Source: Cellulomonas sp. SG140
GTDB lineage: Bacteria > Actinomycetota > Actinomycetes > Actinomycetales > Cellulomonadaceae
Assembly (NCBI RefSeq): GCF_025770785.1
Contig: NZ_JANZLA010000005.1
Location: forward strand, 1 to 64,000
Direction of reading: 5' to 3'
DNA: 64,000 bases
In this document: positions 1 through 8,098 of the stretch, one piece after another
Numbering within the stretch: position 1 is the first letter of the stretch
Layout: each line of letters starts with the position of its first letter
Made by a program: the position numbers and the translations under genes
The notes under the pieces: model-generated
The model's input: the letters and a program-made list of their open reading frames with translations, nothing else
Database searches by the model: none
Told to the model about the DNA's origin: nothing

Positions 1-1
1 G

Positions 2-1978
2 GCGGGCCGACCGTTGCGGCGCGCACTGGGCGCGCCCGTGCGCCTGCGGCCCGCGGGCGCGGGGGCGGTCGGCGCTCCGGTCGGCGGCGGACGAGTGCGG
101 TCCGACGCTGGTGCCCGCTCCGCAGGTTCGTCCTCGAAGACGCGTCCGACCAGGGGCGATGGCTCCGGCGCGATGCGGACACCGGCCCCTGCAACCTCCG
201 CGGCGGCATCGGCAGCGCCTCTGACGTCGTCGCCGGTGACCCGCGGCACTGCGGCTCCGGCCCCGCTCGCCGAGTCCGCCGCCGTGCCGTCGGAGATCGC
301 ACAGCCGACCGCGGCGCAGCCCGCCCCGACGGCGCCGACCACCGTGCAGCGCACCGCGGGCGTGCCGACGCCTGCCCAGCCGACCCCTGCCCAGCCGACC
401 CCTGCCCAGCTGACCGCAGCCGTCGCCGCGCCGGCGCAGCCGAGCGCTGCGCAGCCGGACGCTGCTCCAGCTCACGCCTCCGCGCAGCCGGCGGCTGCTC
501 AACCGGCCCCAACGGCTGCTGCCCCGCCGATCGCCGCGCAGCCCACCGCGGCCGCCGACGCCCATGCCCGACCGACGTCCGTCCCGGCACAGGGACTCGA
601 GGTTCCGGATGCCGTCGTGCACGGCGCCGGGACGTCGCGGCGCCCGCGCCGCGCCGCGAACGTGCGCCGGTACACCGGGTTGCCGGTGGCGATCGACCGG
701 TTGGCCGTCGGGCACGGCGTCGACGACGGGCTGGTCGGCAGCGCGGCCAGTGCCGGACGCGCGGTGCGCCACGGAGCAGCATCGGCCGTCGTGTCCGCCC
801 GCCATGGCGGAGCGCTGACCGTGGTGGCCGAGGGGGGCGCGGCCGCCGATCGGGGTCGCGGCGCAGCACTCGTCTCCGGGGGGACGTCGCTGCAGCGCGT
901 GGCGCCGCGCGGCGTGCTGCCTGCTGCGGCGGGGACGCGGGGCGGCGTGCGGACGGACGCGGGTCGCACGGCACCGGTGCGGCGGGTCGAGGCCGCACCC
1001 GGACGTCGCTCCTGGTCGCTCGGCATCGTCGGTCCGGACGGACCCGGCACGCCCGCGTCGCCGAACCGACCGGGCGGCCCGGACGGACCTCGTGCGCCGA
1101 TGCGCCGACGAGCAGCTCCCGCGGCAGCGACCGTCCGTCCGCTCGTGGCCACCGGGGGACGATCGACGCCCGTCTCCGCACCTGCGCCTGGAGACGTCCG
1201 ACGCAGTGCGAGCGCGCTGCTCGGCGCAGCCGTGTCGGGCACCGCCGGGCCCGTCGAGGCCGCCCCGTCGACAGCCGTCCGCCGCGCGTCCGCGGCCGCC
1301 ACGTCTCGCCGCAGCGCCGGCGCGGCACCCACCCTGCACCGCACCCCCGCCGCGGCACTGACCCTGCACCGCAGCGCCGGTGCGCCGGTGGAGCTGTCCG
1401 GGGTCGCCTCCGGTTTCGTCGTGCTGCCGCCGCGCACCACGGGCCTCGGTGCTCGACCGGGAGGGCCGCCCGAGCCGTCGTCGGCCCGCGCCGGCCGACG
1501 GCCGTCGGACCGCCCTGCGCCGTCCGGCCCCGCCGACGCAGTGCGTCGCTCCGCGGCCGCCCCCGCACCGTCCAGCGCAGGATCGCCAGCGGGGTCCGTC
1601 CCGGCGCGGCTCGCCGCCCTGGTCGCAGCCGAGGCGGCCGGTGCGTTCGAGAGCACCTCCGCCGGCCGCACCGGCTGGGCGGGCACGGCGTTCGGCACCG
1701 GCTCGGGCGGCCCCGTCGGCGGCCCTGCCGGCCCCGTCGGAACCCCGGGCGTCCCCAGCGCCGCCACCGTCCTGCGCACCACCGAGGGAGCCGTCATGAC
1801 CCCGAGCGCCGCGGACCGCGTCAGCCGGTCCTGGTCCCCGCCCGAGGACCCGTCGCAGGCCGCGTTCCCGCCCGAGGTGATGGACGAGCTGGTCGACCGG
1901 GTGGTGGAGCGGTTGGAGGACCGCGTGGTCGAGGAGCTCGAGCGGCGCGGGCGCCGCCGGATGCCGGGGGTGTTCTGA
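2..1978 (+). CDS. Pro/Ala-rich disordered eCIS-cluster protein, 5' partial
   Basis: The reading frame is open to the left edge. A TTG at 14 is the first usable start in the window, but the true start may lie upstream. The protein is at least 654 aa and is almost entirely low complexity, rich in Ala, Pro, Arg, Thr and Gly, with PAQPT-type repeats near residue 120. Short motifs ending in Arg recur, such as VQRTA, LQRVA, LHRTP and LHRSA. Only the last 37 residues look folded: an acidic/basic amphipathic helix starting FPPEVMDELVDRVVERLED. The stop overlaps the start of the LysM gene (TGATG), so the two are probably translationally coupled. Disordered proteins with a similar C-terminal helix precede the LysM gene in other actinobacterial eCIS clusters (recollection). 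Function is unknown; a scaffold or cargo-docking role is only a guess. Confidence 0.7.
   Translation, partial: AGRPLRRALGAPVRLRPAGAGAVGAPVGGGRVRSDAGARSAGSSSKTRPTRGDGSGAMRTPAPATSAAASAAPLTSSPVTRGTAAPAPLAESAAVPSEIAQPTAAQPAPTAPTTVQRTAGVPTPAQPTPAQPTPAQLTAAVAAPAQPSAAQPDAAPAHASAQPAAAQPAPTAAAPPIAAQPTAAADAHARPTSVPAQGLEVPDAVVHGAGTSRRPRRAANVRRYTGLPVAIDRLAVGHGVDDGLVGSAASAGRAVRHGAASAVVSARHGGALTVVAEGGAAADRGRGAALVSGGTSLQRVAPRGVLPAAAGTRGGVRTDAGRTAPVRRVEAAPGRRSWSLGIVGPDGPGTPASPNRPGGPDGPRAPMRRRAAPAAATVRPLVATGGRSTPVSAPAPGDVRRSASALLGAAVSGTAGPVEAAPSTAVRRASAAATSRRSAGAAPTLHRTPAAALTLHRSAGAPVELSGVASGFVVLPPRTTGLGARPGGPPEPSSARAGRRPSDRPAPSGPADAVRRSAAAPAPSSAGSPAGSVPARLAALVAAEAAGAFESTSAGRTGWAGTAFGTGSGGPVGGPAGPVGTPGVPSAATVLRTTEGAVMTPSAADRVSRSWSPPEDPSQAAFPPEVMDELVDRVVERLEDRVVEELERRGRRRMPGVF
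371..415 (+). repeat. 15-bp tandem repeat x3 inside the disordered protein gene
   Basis: The unit CCTGCCCAGCCGACC occurs at 371-385 and 386-400, with a one-mismatch third copy at 401-415. It encodes repeated PAQPT. The unit length is a multiple of three, so copy-number change would keep the frame. Confidence 0.85.
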
Positions 1979-2634
1979 TGGCCGCGACCGAGAAGGCGTT
2001 CCTGGAGATCGAGAGCGGCGAGCGCCTGCCGTGCCTGTTCAACCCGGCGCAGCTGGCGATCACGCGTAGCAACAGCTGGGCGGGGGAGTCGATGCCGGGC
2101 CGGGGCGTGCCGCGGCTGCGCTACGCCGGTGCCCGGCCGGCGACGATGGCCGTCGAGCTGTTCTTCGACACGACCAACGACGGCACGGCCGTCACCCGGT
2201 ACACCGGCAAGATCCTCGGGCTGATGGAGGTGGACCCGTCGTTGCCGGGCGCCAACGACGCCACCCACAACGCCCGGCCGCCGTACGTGACGTTCCACTG
2301 GGGCGACCTGCACTCGTTCAAGGCCGTCATCGCTCACCTGGACCTGACGTTCACCTACTTCTCGTCCACCGGTGTCCCGCTGCGCGCCACCCTCGCGCTG
2401 GTGCTGCGCCAGTACGAGGAGTCGCACGCGTTCGGCCCCCAGAACCCCACCTCCGGCACGCCGCGCCCGCACCGGGTCCACCAGGTGCAGCCCGGCGAGA
2501 CGCTGGACCGCATCGCCGCCCGGTACTACGGCGACGCGACCCGCTGGCGGACGCTCGCCGTGGCCAACGGCATCGAGGACCCGCTGTCGCTGCGTCCCGG
2601 TTCCCGGCTGTCCATCCCGCGGCTGGAGGTGTGA
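1978..2634 (+). CDS. LysM-domain eCIS tube/baseplate adaptor (Afp7/gp53-like)
   Basis: A 218-aa protein. Residues 1-155 match the CIS tube-adaptor family and start with the typical pattern KAFLEIESGERLPCLFNPAQ. Residues 165-215 form a LysM module (HRVHQVQPGETLDRIAARYYG, ending LSIPRLEV). In Afp and PVC particles the equivalent protein sits between the inner tube and the baseplate hub, where LysM works as a structural connector rather than a peptidoglycan binder. The ATG overlaps the previous stop, and its own stop overlaps the GTG of the VgrG-like gene, so these genes form one tight operon with gp25, gpJ and gpI. The length is normal for the family. Confidence 0.93.
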   Translation: MAATEKAFLEIESGERLPCLFNPAQLAITRSNSWAGESMPGRGVPRLRYAGARPATMAVELFFDTTNDGTAVTRYTGKILGLMEVDPSLPGANDATHNARPPYVTFHWGDLHSFKAVIAHLDLTFTYFSSTGVPLRATLALVLRQYEESHAFGPQNPTSGTPRPHRVHQVQPGETLDRIAARYYGDATRWRTLAVANGIEDPLSLRPGSRLSIPRLEV

Positions 2635-4421
2635 GCGTGTCCGTCGCCCCCCTCGCCTCCGACGGCATGGCGCTGGCCCCGGTGGTCGCCGCCAACGGCA
2701 CCGAGCTGCCCGCCGCCTGGAGCAACGCGCTGGTCGAGCTGCGCGTGCGGCGCGCCGTCCGCACCATCGGGCGCTGCACCATGCGGTTCGTCGACCCCGG
2801 CTACACGCTCGCGCAGGCGAGCAAGCTCAAGGTCGGCACGCCGGTGCGGGTCACCGCCAAGGGCGTCGAGCAGGGTGCCACCGCGACCGTGGTGTTCCAG
2901 GGCAAGGTGACGTCCACCGGGGTGGAGCACCGCGACGGGGGCCAGCCGGAGCTGCACGTCGTCGCGGAGGACCTGGCCTTCGAGCTGAGCCGGTCGGCCC
3001 GGGCGGCGACGTACCTCAAGGTCACCGCCTCGCAGATCGTCGAGAAGGTGGTGCGCGCCGCCGGCGCGAGCCCGTCCGTGACGGCCACCTCCGCGGTGCT
3101 GGAGTACACGCTGCAGACCGACACCGACCTCGCCTTCGTCGACGAGCTGTGCCGGCGCAACGGGCTGGACTGGGAGATGGACGGTTCGACGTTCCGGGCG
3201 TGGGCCCTGCCGGACGGGACCGGGTCGGCAGCCGTGCGGCTCACCGTGGGCGACAGCCTGCGGGAGTTCTCCGCCCGGGTGTACGCCGATGCGCCCAGCT
3301 CGGTGCGGGTGCGCGGCTGGGACCACCTGAAGAAGACCGAGGTGGTGGGCGACGCGCAGACCAGCCGGTCGGCCGTGCCGGACGGGCTGGGGTCCCTGGC
3401 GCCGACCTCCGGGCTGGCGGCGGCGACCGTGCTGGACGCGCAGGCCGGGCCGGTGGACCAGTCGGACGCCGAGGCGCTGGCCAAGGCCGTCGGCCGGCTG
3501 AACGGCGCGGTGCTGGCCCGGGGACGCTGCGAGATCACGCCGACGCTGCGACCCGGGGTGCTGGTGCAGGTCCGCGACGGCGGTCCGTCCTCCGGCACGT
3601 ACTACGTGCGCGAGGTGGAGCACACCTACCGGCCGGCCGGGTTCCACACCAGCTTCGTCGCGGGGGACCGGGAGCCGGGCACGCTCGTCGCACCGACGAT
3701 CGCGACGGGGAACGGGTCGAGCTTCACGCACGACGGGCTGGTAGTGGGACTGGTCTCCGCCATCGACCAGGACCCGCAGGCAGCAGGCCGGGTCAAGGTG
3801 TCGCTGCCCGGCCTGGACAGCACCATCGAGTCGCAGTGGGCCCGGCTGGCGGTGCTCGGCGGCGGTGCCGACCGGGGCATGGTGTTCCTGCCCGAGGTCG
3901 GCGACGAGGTGCTGGTCGGCTTCGAGGGCGGCGACGTGCGCCGGCCCGTGGTGCTCGGCGGGCTGTTCGGCACCAAGGACAAGATCCCGACCAGCCTGGT
4001 GGCCGACGGCGCGGTGGCGCACCGCACGCTGACGTCCCGGCTGGGTCACGTCGTCGAGCTGGCCGACGGGACGGGCCCCGACACCCAGCACATCCGGCTC
4101 GCGCTCGCGGGCGGTGAGGCGCGGCTCCGGATCGGCAAGGACAAGGCCGACCTGACGCTGCCCGACGGCGTGCCGCTGACCATCGCCTCGGGCTCGTCGT
4201 CCATCAAGCTCGACGGCAACGGCGCCATCACGCTGTCCGGCACGACCATCTCCATCAAGGCGACCCAGGACCTCACGCTCGAGGGCGTCCAGGTGACCGC
4301 CAAGGGCACCGCGAAGGTGGCCGCCTCCGCCCCCGAGGTGGACCTGAAGGCCGACGGGACCGCCACGCTGCAGTCCTCCGGCATCACCGCCGTCAAGGGA
4401 TCGATGGTGCAGATCAACTGA
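2631..4421 (+). CDS. VgrG-like spike/hub protein (phage late control D + gp5 OB fold)
   Basis: A 596-aa protein. Residues ~1-350 resemble the gpD/gp27 hub fold. Residues ~365-447 form the gp5-type OB domain, recognisable from HDGLVVGLV, GRVKVSLPG and the pattern VGDEVLVGFEGGDVRRPVVL. Residues ~470-596 are a repetitive beta-helix-like tail (TLEGVQVTAKGTAKVAA). It forms the trimeric central spike below the LysM adaptor and receives the PAAR-like tip encoded at 25,430-25,819. The GTG start overlaps the LysM stop by 4 bp; a second in-frame GTG at 2637 is also possible. There is no C-terminal effector extension, so cargo is probably carried elsewhere in the particle. Confidence 0.93.
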   Translation: MSVSVAPLASDGMALAPVVAANGTELPAAWSNALVELRVRRAVRTIGRCTMRFVDPGYTLAQASKLKVGTPVRVTAKGVEQGATATVVFQGKVTSTGVEHRDGGQPELHVVAEDLAFELSRSARAATYLKVTASQIVEKVVRAAGASPSVTATSAVLEYTLQTDTDLAFVDELCRRNGLDWEMDGSTFRAWALPDGTGSAAVRLTVGDSLREFSARVYADAPSSVRVRGWDHLKKTEVVGDAQTSRSAVPDGLGSLAPTSGLAAATVLDAQAGPVDQSDAEALAKAVGRLNGAVLARGRCEITPTLRPGVLVQVRDGGPSSGTYYVREVEHTYRPAGFHTSFVAGDREPGTLVAPTIATGNGSSFTHDGLVVGLVSAIDQDPQAAGRVKVSLPGLDSTIESQWARLAVLGGGADRGMVFLPEVGDEVLVGFEGGDVRRPVVLGGLFGTKDKIPTSLVADGAVAHRTLTSRLGHVVELADGTGPDTQHIRLALAGGEARLRIGKDKADLTLPDGVPLTIASGSSSIKLDGNGAITLSGTTISIKATQDLTLEGVQVTAKGTAKVAASAPEVDLKADGTATLQSSGITAVKGSMVQIN

Positions 4422-4858
4422 TGAGCCTCTCGATCCCTGACCCCACGCAGGCCGTCCCCGACGCGTCGTTCATCGGGCGCGGGTTCAGCTGGCCCCTCGA
4501 GGTGGACCACCGCGGCGCGATCCGGCTCACCCAGGGCCCGGAGGACCTCGACCGGTCCATCCGCGTGGTGCTGCTGACCGCCCCCGGCGAGCGCGTGATG
4601 CGACCCCAGTTCGGCTGCCGCATCTGGGACCTGCTGTTCGAGCCGGTCAACGCGAACCTGCTCGGCCTGATCGCCGAGGCGGTGCGGGACGCCCTCGCCC
4701 AGTGGGAGCCGCGCGTCGAGGTGGAGGACGTCGAGCCGGTGCAGGACGAGGACGACGGCGGCCTGGTCCGCATCGCCATCCGCTACCGGGTCCGTGCGAC
4801 GAACGACCGCCGCAACCTCGTCTACCCCTTCTACGTGATCCCGCGTGAGGACTCCTGA
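4421..4858 (+). CDS. gp25/GPW baseplate wedge protein
   Basis: A 145-aa protein of the GPW/gp25 family. The signature regions are IRLTQGPEDLDRSIRVVLLT, the EPVNANLLGLIAEAVRDAL helix and IRYRVRATNDRRNLVYPFYV near the end. In T4, PVC and Afp this lysozyme-like but inactive protein initiates sheath assembly on the baseplate. ATG overlaps the preceding TGA, and its stop overlaps the next ATG. Length is typical. Confidence 0.95.
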   Translation: MSLSIPDPTQAVPDASFIGRGFSWPLEVDHRGAIRLTQGPEDLDRSIRVVLLTAPGERVMRPQFGCRIWDLLFEPVNANLLGLIAEAVRDALAQWEPRVEVEDVEPVQDEDDGGLVRIAIRYRVRATNDRRNLVYPFYVIPREDS

Positions 4859-6807
4859 TGCCGCCGATCCCCCCTCCGAACCTCGACGACCGGTCCTTCC
4901 AGGACATCGTCGACGAGACCAAGCGGCTGATCCCGCGGTTCACCCCCGAGTGGACCAACCACAACGTGTCCGACCCGGGCGTCGCGCTGATCGAGCTGTT
5001 CGCGTGGATGAGCGAGATGGTGCTGTTCCGGGTGAACCAGGTGCCCGAGCGGCTGTACGTGCACTTCCTCAACCTCGCCGGCATCGAACCGTTCCCGCCG
5101 TCGGTGGCCCGGACCGACGTGACGTTCTGGCTCTCGGCGCCGTCCGAGCGGCCGCTGACCATCCCGGCCGGCACCGAGGTGACCACGTCCACGAGTGCGG
5201 TGGACGCCGTGGTGTTCTCCACCGAGCACGAGGCGGTGGTCAGCCCGCCGCGGATGGTCGCCGCGCACTCGGCACGGGCCCGCGGCGAGCAGACGGTGGA
5301 CGCCTGGGAGGACCTGACCTACCCCGGCAGCGCCGTGACCTGCTTCGTCTCCGACCCGCTCGAGCCCGGTGACGCGACCCTGTTCGGCTTCGCCGAGTCC
5401 CTGGCCGGCGCGGCGCTGCGGCTGACGGTCCAGGCGTCCGCGCAGGGCATCGGCGTCGACCCCACCAACCCGCCGCTGGCGTGGGACGTGTGGACGGGTG
5501 AGGCGTGGACGCCGGTGCGCGTGCAGCAGGACACCACGGGCGGGCTGAACCGCGACGGGCAGATCGTGCTGCTGGTGCCGCAGGCGCACGCCGCGCTGAT
5601 GCTCGCGGGCACGACGGCGTACTGGCTGCGGGTGCGCCTGGTGCGCCCGGCACCCGGGCAGCCGACGTACCAGGCGTCGCCGCGGCTGCAGTCGGTGCGG
5701 GCCGAGGTGGTGGGCCTGACGGTGCCGGCCGAGCACGCGATGACGGTGGGGCCGGAGAACCTGGGCCGGTCGGTCGGCGTGCCGGCGCAGCAGTTCCGCG
5801 TCGCGTCGGTGCCAGTGGCCGCGCGGCGCGACGGCGAGCACGTGCGGGTGGTGACGACGGTCGGCGCCGAAGACTGGACCGAGGTGGCCGACTTCTCCGA
5901 GTCCGGGCCGGCGGACCGGCACGTGGTGTGGGAGTCGTCCACCGGCGTGGTGCGGTTCGGGCCGCGGGTGCGGTACCCCGACGGGTCGGTGCGCCAGCAC
6001 GGCGCGATCCCGCCGGACGGTGCCCTGGTGCAGGTGACGGGCTACCGGCACGGCGGCGGTGCGGCGGGGAACGTCGGCGCCCGCACGCTGACCGAGCTGC
6101 GGTCCACGCTGCCGCTCGTCGCCAGCGTGGTGAACCTGGTGCCCGCCGCCGGCGGCGTCGACGCGGAGACGGTGGACGAGGCGAAGGTGCGCGGGCCCCT
6201 GTCGCTGCGCACCGGGCAGCGGGCCGTCACCGCCGGGGACTACGAGCGGCTGACGCGCGAGACCTCCGTCGAGGTGGCGCGCGCCCGATGCCTGCCGGGC
6301 ACCGCGACCGAGAACGGTGCCGTGCGCGTGCTGGTGGTGCCGCAGGTGCGCACCGACCCGCGCACCCACAAGATCGACGACTTCGCGCTGTCCGAGCCGC
6401 TGCTTCACGCGATCGCCGACGTGCTCGAGGAGCGCCGCTGCGTCGGTGTGGCCGTCGAGATCGGCACGCCCTTCTACCAGGGCGTCAGCGTGGCGGCCCT
6501 GGTCAGGGCGCTGCCCGGGCGGCCGGTTGCGCTGGTGCGCCAGCGGGTGCTCGCCGTGGTGGACCGGTACGTCAACCCGCTGACCGGCGGGCCGACCGGC
6601 ACCGGGTGGCCGTTCGACCAGGACATCACCGCGGCCGAGATCGCCCAGCTGCTCGAGGCGGTCGAGGGGGTGGAGCGGGTCGAGGAGGTGCAGCTGTTCG
6701 AGTACGACCTGCGCACCGGCCGGCGCCTGGGCAGCGGTCGCGACGTGCTGCACCCCGAGCCCCACACGCTGTTCCTGTCCGCCGAGCACCGGGTGGTGGT
6801 CCGATGA
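4858..6807 (+). CDS. Baseplate J-like assembly protein (gpJ/gp6, Afp11-like)
   Basis: A 649-aa protein matching the 'putative baseplate assembly protein' family of contractile injection systems. It begins NLDDRSFQDIVDETKRLIPR and continues with FTPEWTNHNVSDPGVALIEL, the N-terminal signature, then the conserved PPSVARTDVTFWLS stretch. The baseplate-J core lies in the last ~250 residues (LSLRTGQRAVTAGDYERLTR). It forms the wedge that surrounds the hub. Both ends overlap neighbouring genes by 4 bp. No unusual insertions were seen. Confidence 0.94.
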   Translation: MPPIPPPNLDDRSFQDIVDETKRLIPRFTPEWTNHNVSDPGVALIELFAWMSEMVLFRVNQVPERLYVHFLNLAGIEPFPPSVARTDVTFWLSAPSERPLTIPAGTEVTTSTSAVDAVVFSTEHEAVVSPPRMVAAHSARARGEQTVDAWEDLTYPGSAVTCFVSDPLEPGDATLFGFAESLAGAALRLTVQASAQGIGVDPTNPPLAWDVWTGEAWTPVRVQQDTTGGLNRDGQIVLLVPQAHAALMLAGTTAYWLRVRLVRPAPGQPTYQASPRLQSVRAEVVGLTVPAEHAMTVGPENLGRSVGVPAQQFRVASVPVAARRDGEHVRVVTTVGAEDWTEVADFSESGPADRHVVWESSTGVVRFGPRVRYPDGSVRQHGAIPPDGALVQVTGYRHGGGAAGNVGARTLTELRSTLPLVASVVNLVPAAGGVDAETVDEAKVRGPLSLRTGQRAVTAGDYERLTRETSVEVARARCLPGTATENGAVRVLVVPQVRTDPRTHKIDDFALSEPLLHAIADVLEERRCVGVAVEIGTPFYQGVSVAALVRALPGRPVALVRQRVLAVVDRYVNPLTGGPTGTGWPFDQDITAAEIAQLLEAVEGVERVEEVQLFEYDLRTGRRLGSGRDVLHPEPHTLFLSAEHRVVVR

Positions 6808-7346
6808 CCCGCGACACGTGGCTGCTGGACCAGCTGCCGGTCGGCATGGTCAGCGACGAGTTCTTCGCGCGGTTCGTCTCGATCTTCCAGGCCGAGGCCG
6901 GCACGCTGCTGGCGCACGGCGACAACCTGCCCCACCTGGCCGACCCGACGGTGGCGCCGCCGGCGATGGTGCGCTGGATGGCCGACTGGATCGGCCTGGA
7001 CGGCATCGACCCCGGCCTGCCGGAGCTGACCCAGCGACGCCTGGTCACCACGGCGGCGCGCACCATGCGGCGGCGTGGCACGCCCGGCGCCCTGCAGAGC
7101 TTCCTCGAGCTGTTCAGCGGCGGCCCGGCCCTGGTGGAGGACGGCGGCGGCGTGTGGCGGGAGGGCGATGCGCCGGCCGATCACGCCTGGGTGGTGATGC
7201 ACGTCCAGTCCACCGGAGGGCTGGACGACGCCGACTTCGTCGCGCTGATCGCCGACCACGTGCCCGCGCACGTGCGCGCGCAGCTGTGGGTGGGGGACCG
7301 GGACATCTGGTCGGCCGCGCGTGCCGAGGGAGGCCGACGTGGCTGA
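6804..7346 (+). CDS. Phage tail protein I-like baseplate component
   Basis: A 180-aa protein from ATG 6804, which overlaps the gpJ stop (ATGA). It has the usual gpI/TIGR02242-like features: WLLDQLPVGM at the N-terminus, FVSIFQAEAGTLLAHGDNLP, the WMADWIGLDGI block, and RTMRRRGTPGALQSFLELFS. In P2-like baseplates gpI joins the wedge; Afp12-type proteins are larger, so this is the short version found in actinobacterial systems. A longer upstream reading frame starting near 5505 is an artefact inside gpJ. Confidence 0.9.
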   Translation: MTRDTWLLDQLPVGMVSDEFFARFVSIFQAEAGTLLAHGDNLPHLADPTVAPPAMVRWMADWIGLDGIDPGLPELTQRRLVTTAARTMRRRGTPGALQSFLELFSGGPALVEDGGGVWREGDAPADHAWVVMHVQSTGGLDDADFVALIADHVPAHVRAQLWVGDRDIWSAARAEGGRRG

Positions 7347-7917
7347 GCCCGTCCGCGTGCCGGCGTTCCAGGCGCCGACGGGGCCGCTGCGGCCGGAGAC
7401 GGCCCCGACGGCCGTGGTCCGCACGCCCGCGCTCGGTGGGGCTGCCCCGGCGCCGGTGGCGGCTCCCGCGCCGGCCGAGGTGACCATCGTCTGCCCGGAG
7501 TGCGGGACGGCCTCCACCGTCGCGCTGGCCCGGCGCGACGCCGACGACTTCTGCCCGACGTGCGACTACCCGCTGTTCTGGGCCCGCCCGCAGGACCGCA
7601 CCGTCCCGCCGCAGGACGGTCCCGACGACGCCCGACGGCGCTCGCCCGGCGCGTCCGGCGCGATGCTGCTGGCCACCGTGCCGTGCCCGGAGTGCGAGGA
7701 GCTGAACCTGCCGTCGGCCGTGGTCTGCGTGCGCTGCGGGGCCGACATGGTGCCGCCGCCGCCACCCGTCCCGGTGCCGCTGCCGGTGCCCGAGCCCGTG
7801 GTGGTGGTGCCCGTGGTGGTGCCGCGCGAGCAGCCCAAGGTGCGCTTCCCGTGGTGGTGGTACCTGGCGATGGCGGCGATCGGCGGCATCGCGTGGTGGG
7901 TCAGCACGCACTACTGA
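7339..7917 (+). CDS. Double zinc-ribbon protein with C-terminal membrane helix
   Basis: I choose GTG 7339 (192 aa) because AGGGAGG lies 5 bases upstream; GTG 7321 would add six residues. An Ala/Pro-rich N-terminus is followed by zinc ribbon 1 (Cys 52, 55, 72, 75: CPECG and CPTCD) and zinc ribbon 2 (Cys 116, 119, 130, 133: CPECE and CVRCG). A Pro/Val-rich linker follows, then one hydrophobic helix at ~170-189 that ends three residues before the C-terminus (tail anchor). It overlaps the tail-protein-I gene by 8 bp, so it belongs to the baseplate operon. By context it could hold the baseplate end of the particle to the cytoplasmic membrane (inference). No enzyme motif is present. Confidence 0.85.
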   Translation: MAEPVRVPAFQAPTGPLRPETAPTAVVRTPALGGAAPAPVAAPAPAEVTIVCPECGTASTVALARRDADDFCPTCDYPLFWARPQDRTVPPQDGPDDARRRSPGASGAMLLATVPCPECEELNLPSAVVCVRCGADMVPPPPPVPVPLPVPEPVVVVPVVVPREQPKVRFPWWWYLAMAAIGGIAWWVSTHY

Positions 7918-8000
7918 CCCACGGGACCTACAAGGCCAGGGGCCCGCGTGGAGACGAGGCGGTCAGCTGTCGGCTGCGCAGCGGTGCGTCAAACGGAGTG

Positions 8001-8033
8001 CTGCGATAGTTGCGCGGGACGCTACGGATGCAG
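8001..8033. promoter_or_regulatory. Upstream AbiEi-type inverted repeat (degenerate copy)
   Basis: CTGCGATAGT at 8001-8010 is inverted relative to CTACGGATGCAG at 8022-8033, which matches the downstream right arm at 9 of 12 bases. It is a weaker copy of the 8064-8097 repeat, about 63 bp (six helical turns) upstream. Paired inverted repeats ahead of abiEi are the known binding sites for AbiEi autorepression. Confidence 0.6.
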
Positions 8034-8063
8034 CATCGATCTCTTCGGCGAAACGATCCATCA

Positions 8064-8097
8064 CTGCAATAGTTGCCGCTTTTCGCTACTATTGCAG
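8064..8097. promoter_or_regulatory. AbiEi operator (perfect 10-bp inverted repeat) overlapping a -10 box
   Basis: CTGCAATAGT at 8064-8073 and ACTATTGCAG at 8088-8097 are perfect inverted arms around a 14-base spacer. The right arm contains TACTAT (8087-8092), a good -10 hexamer placed 7 bases before GTG 8099. The antitoxin mRNA could therefore be leaderless and be shut off by antitoxin bound to this site. The stretch 7918-8098 is noticeably less GC-rich than its surroundings. Confidence 0.7.
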
Positions 8098-8098
8098 C

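Noticed and set aside
499-2481. Long antisense reading frame (660 aa) opposite the disordered and LysM genes
   Set aside because: Its protein is Arg/Pro/Ala low-complexity, has no family features and mirrors well-supported + genes. It results from high GC.
4831-6789. 652-aa antisense frame opposite the baseplate J gene
   Set aside because: gpJ is clearly recognised on the + strand; the antisense protein is His/Arg/Gly-rich without domains.
5505-6803. N-terminal extension of the tail-protein-I frame
   Set aside because: It lies wholly inside gpJ in another frame and has low-complexity Arg/Ala sequence. ATG 6804 overlaps the gpJ stop in the same way as the other genes of this operon.
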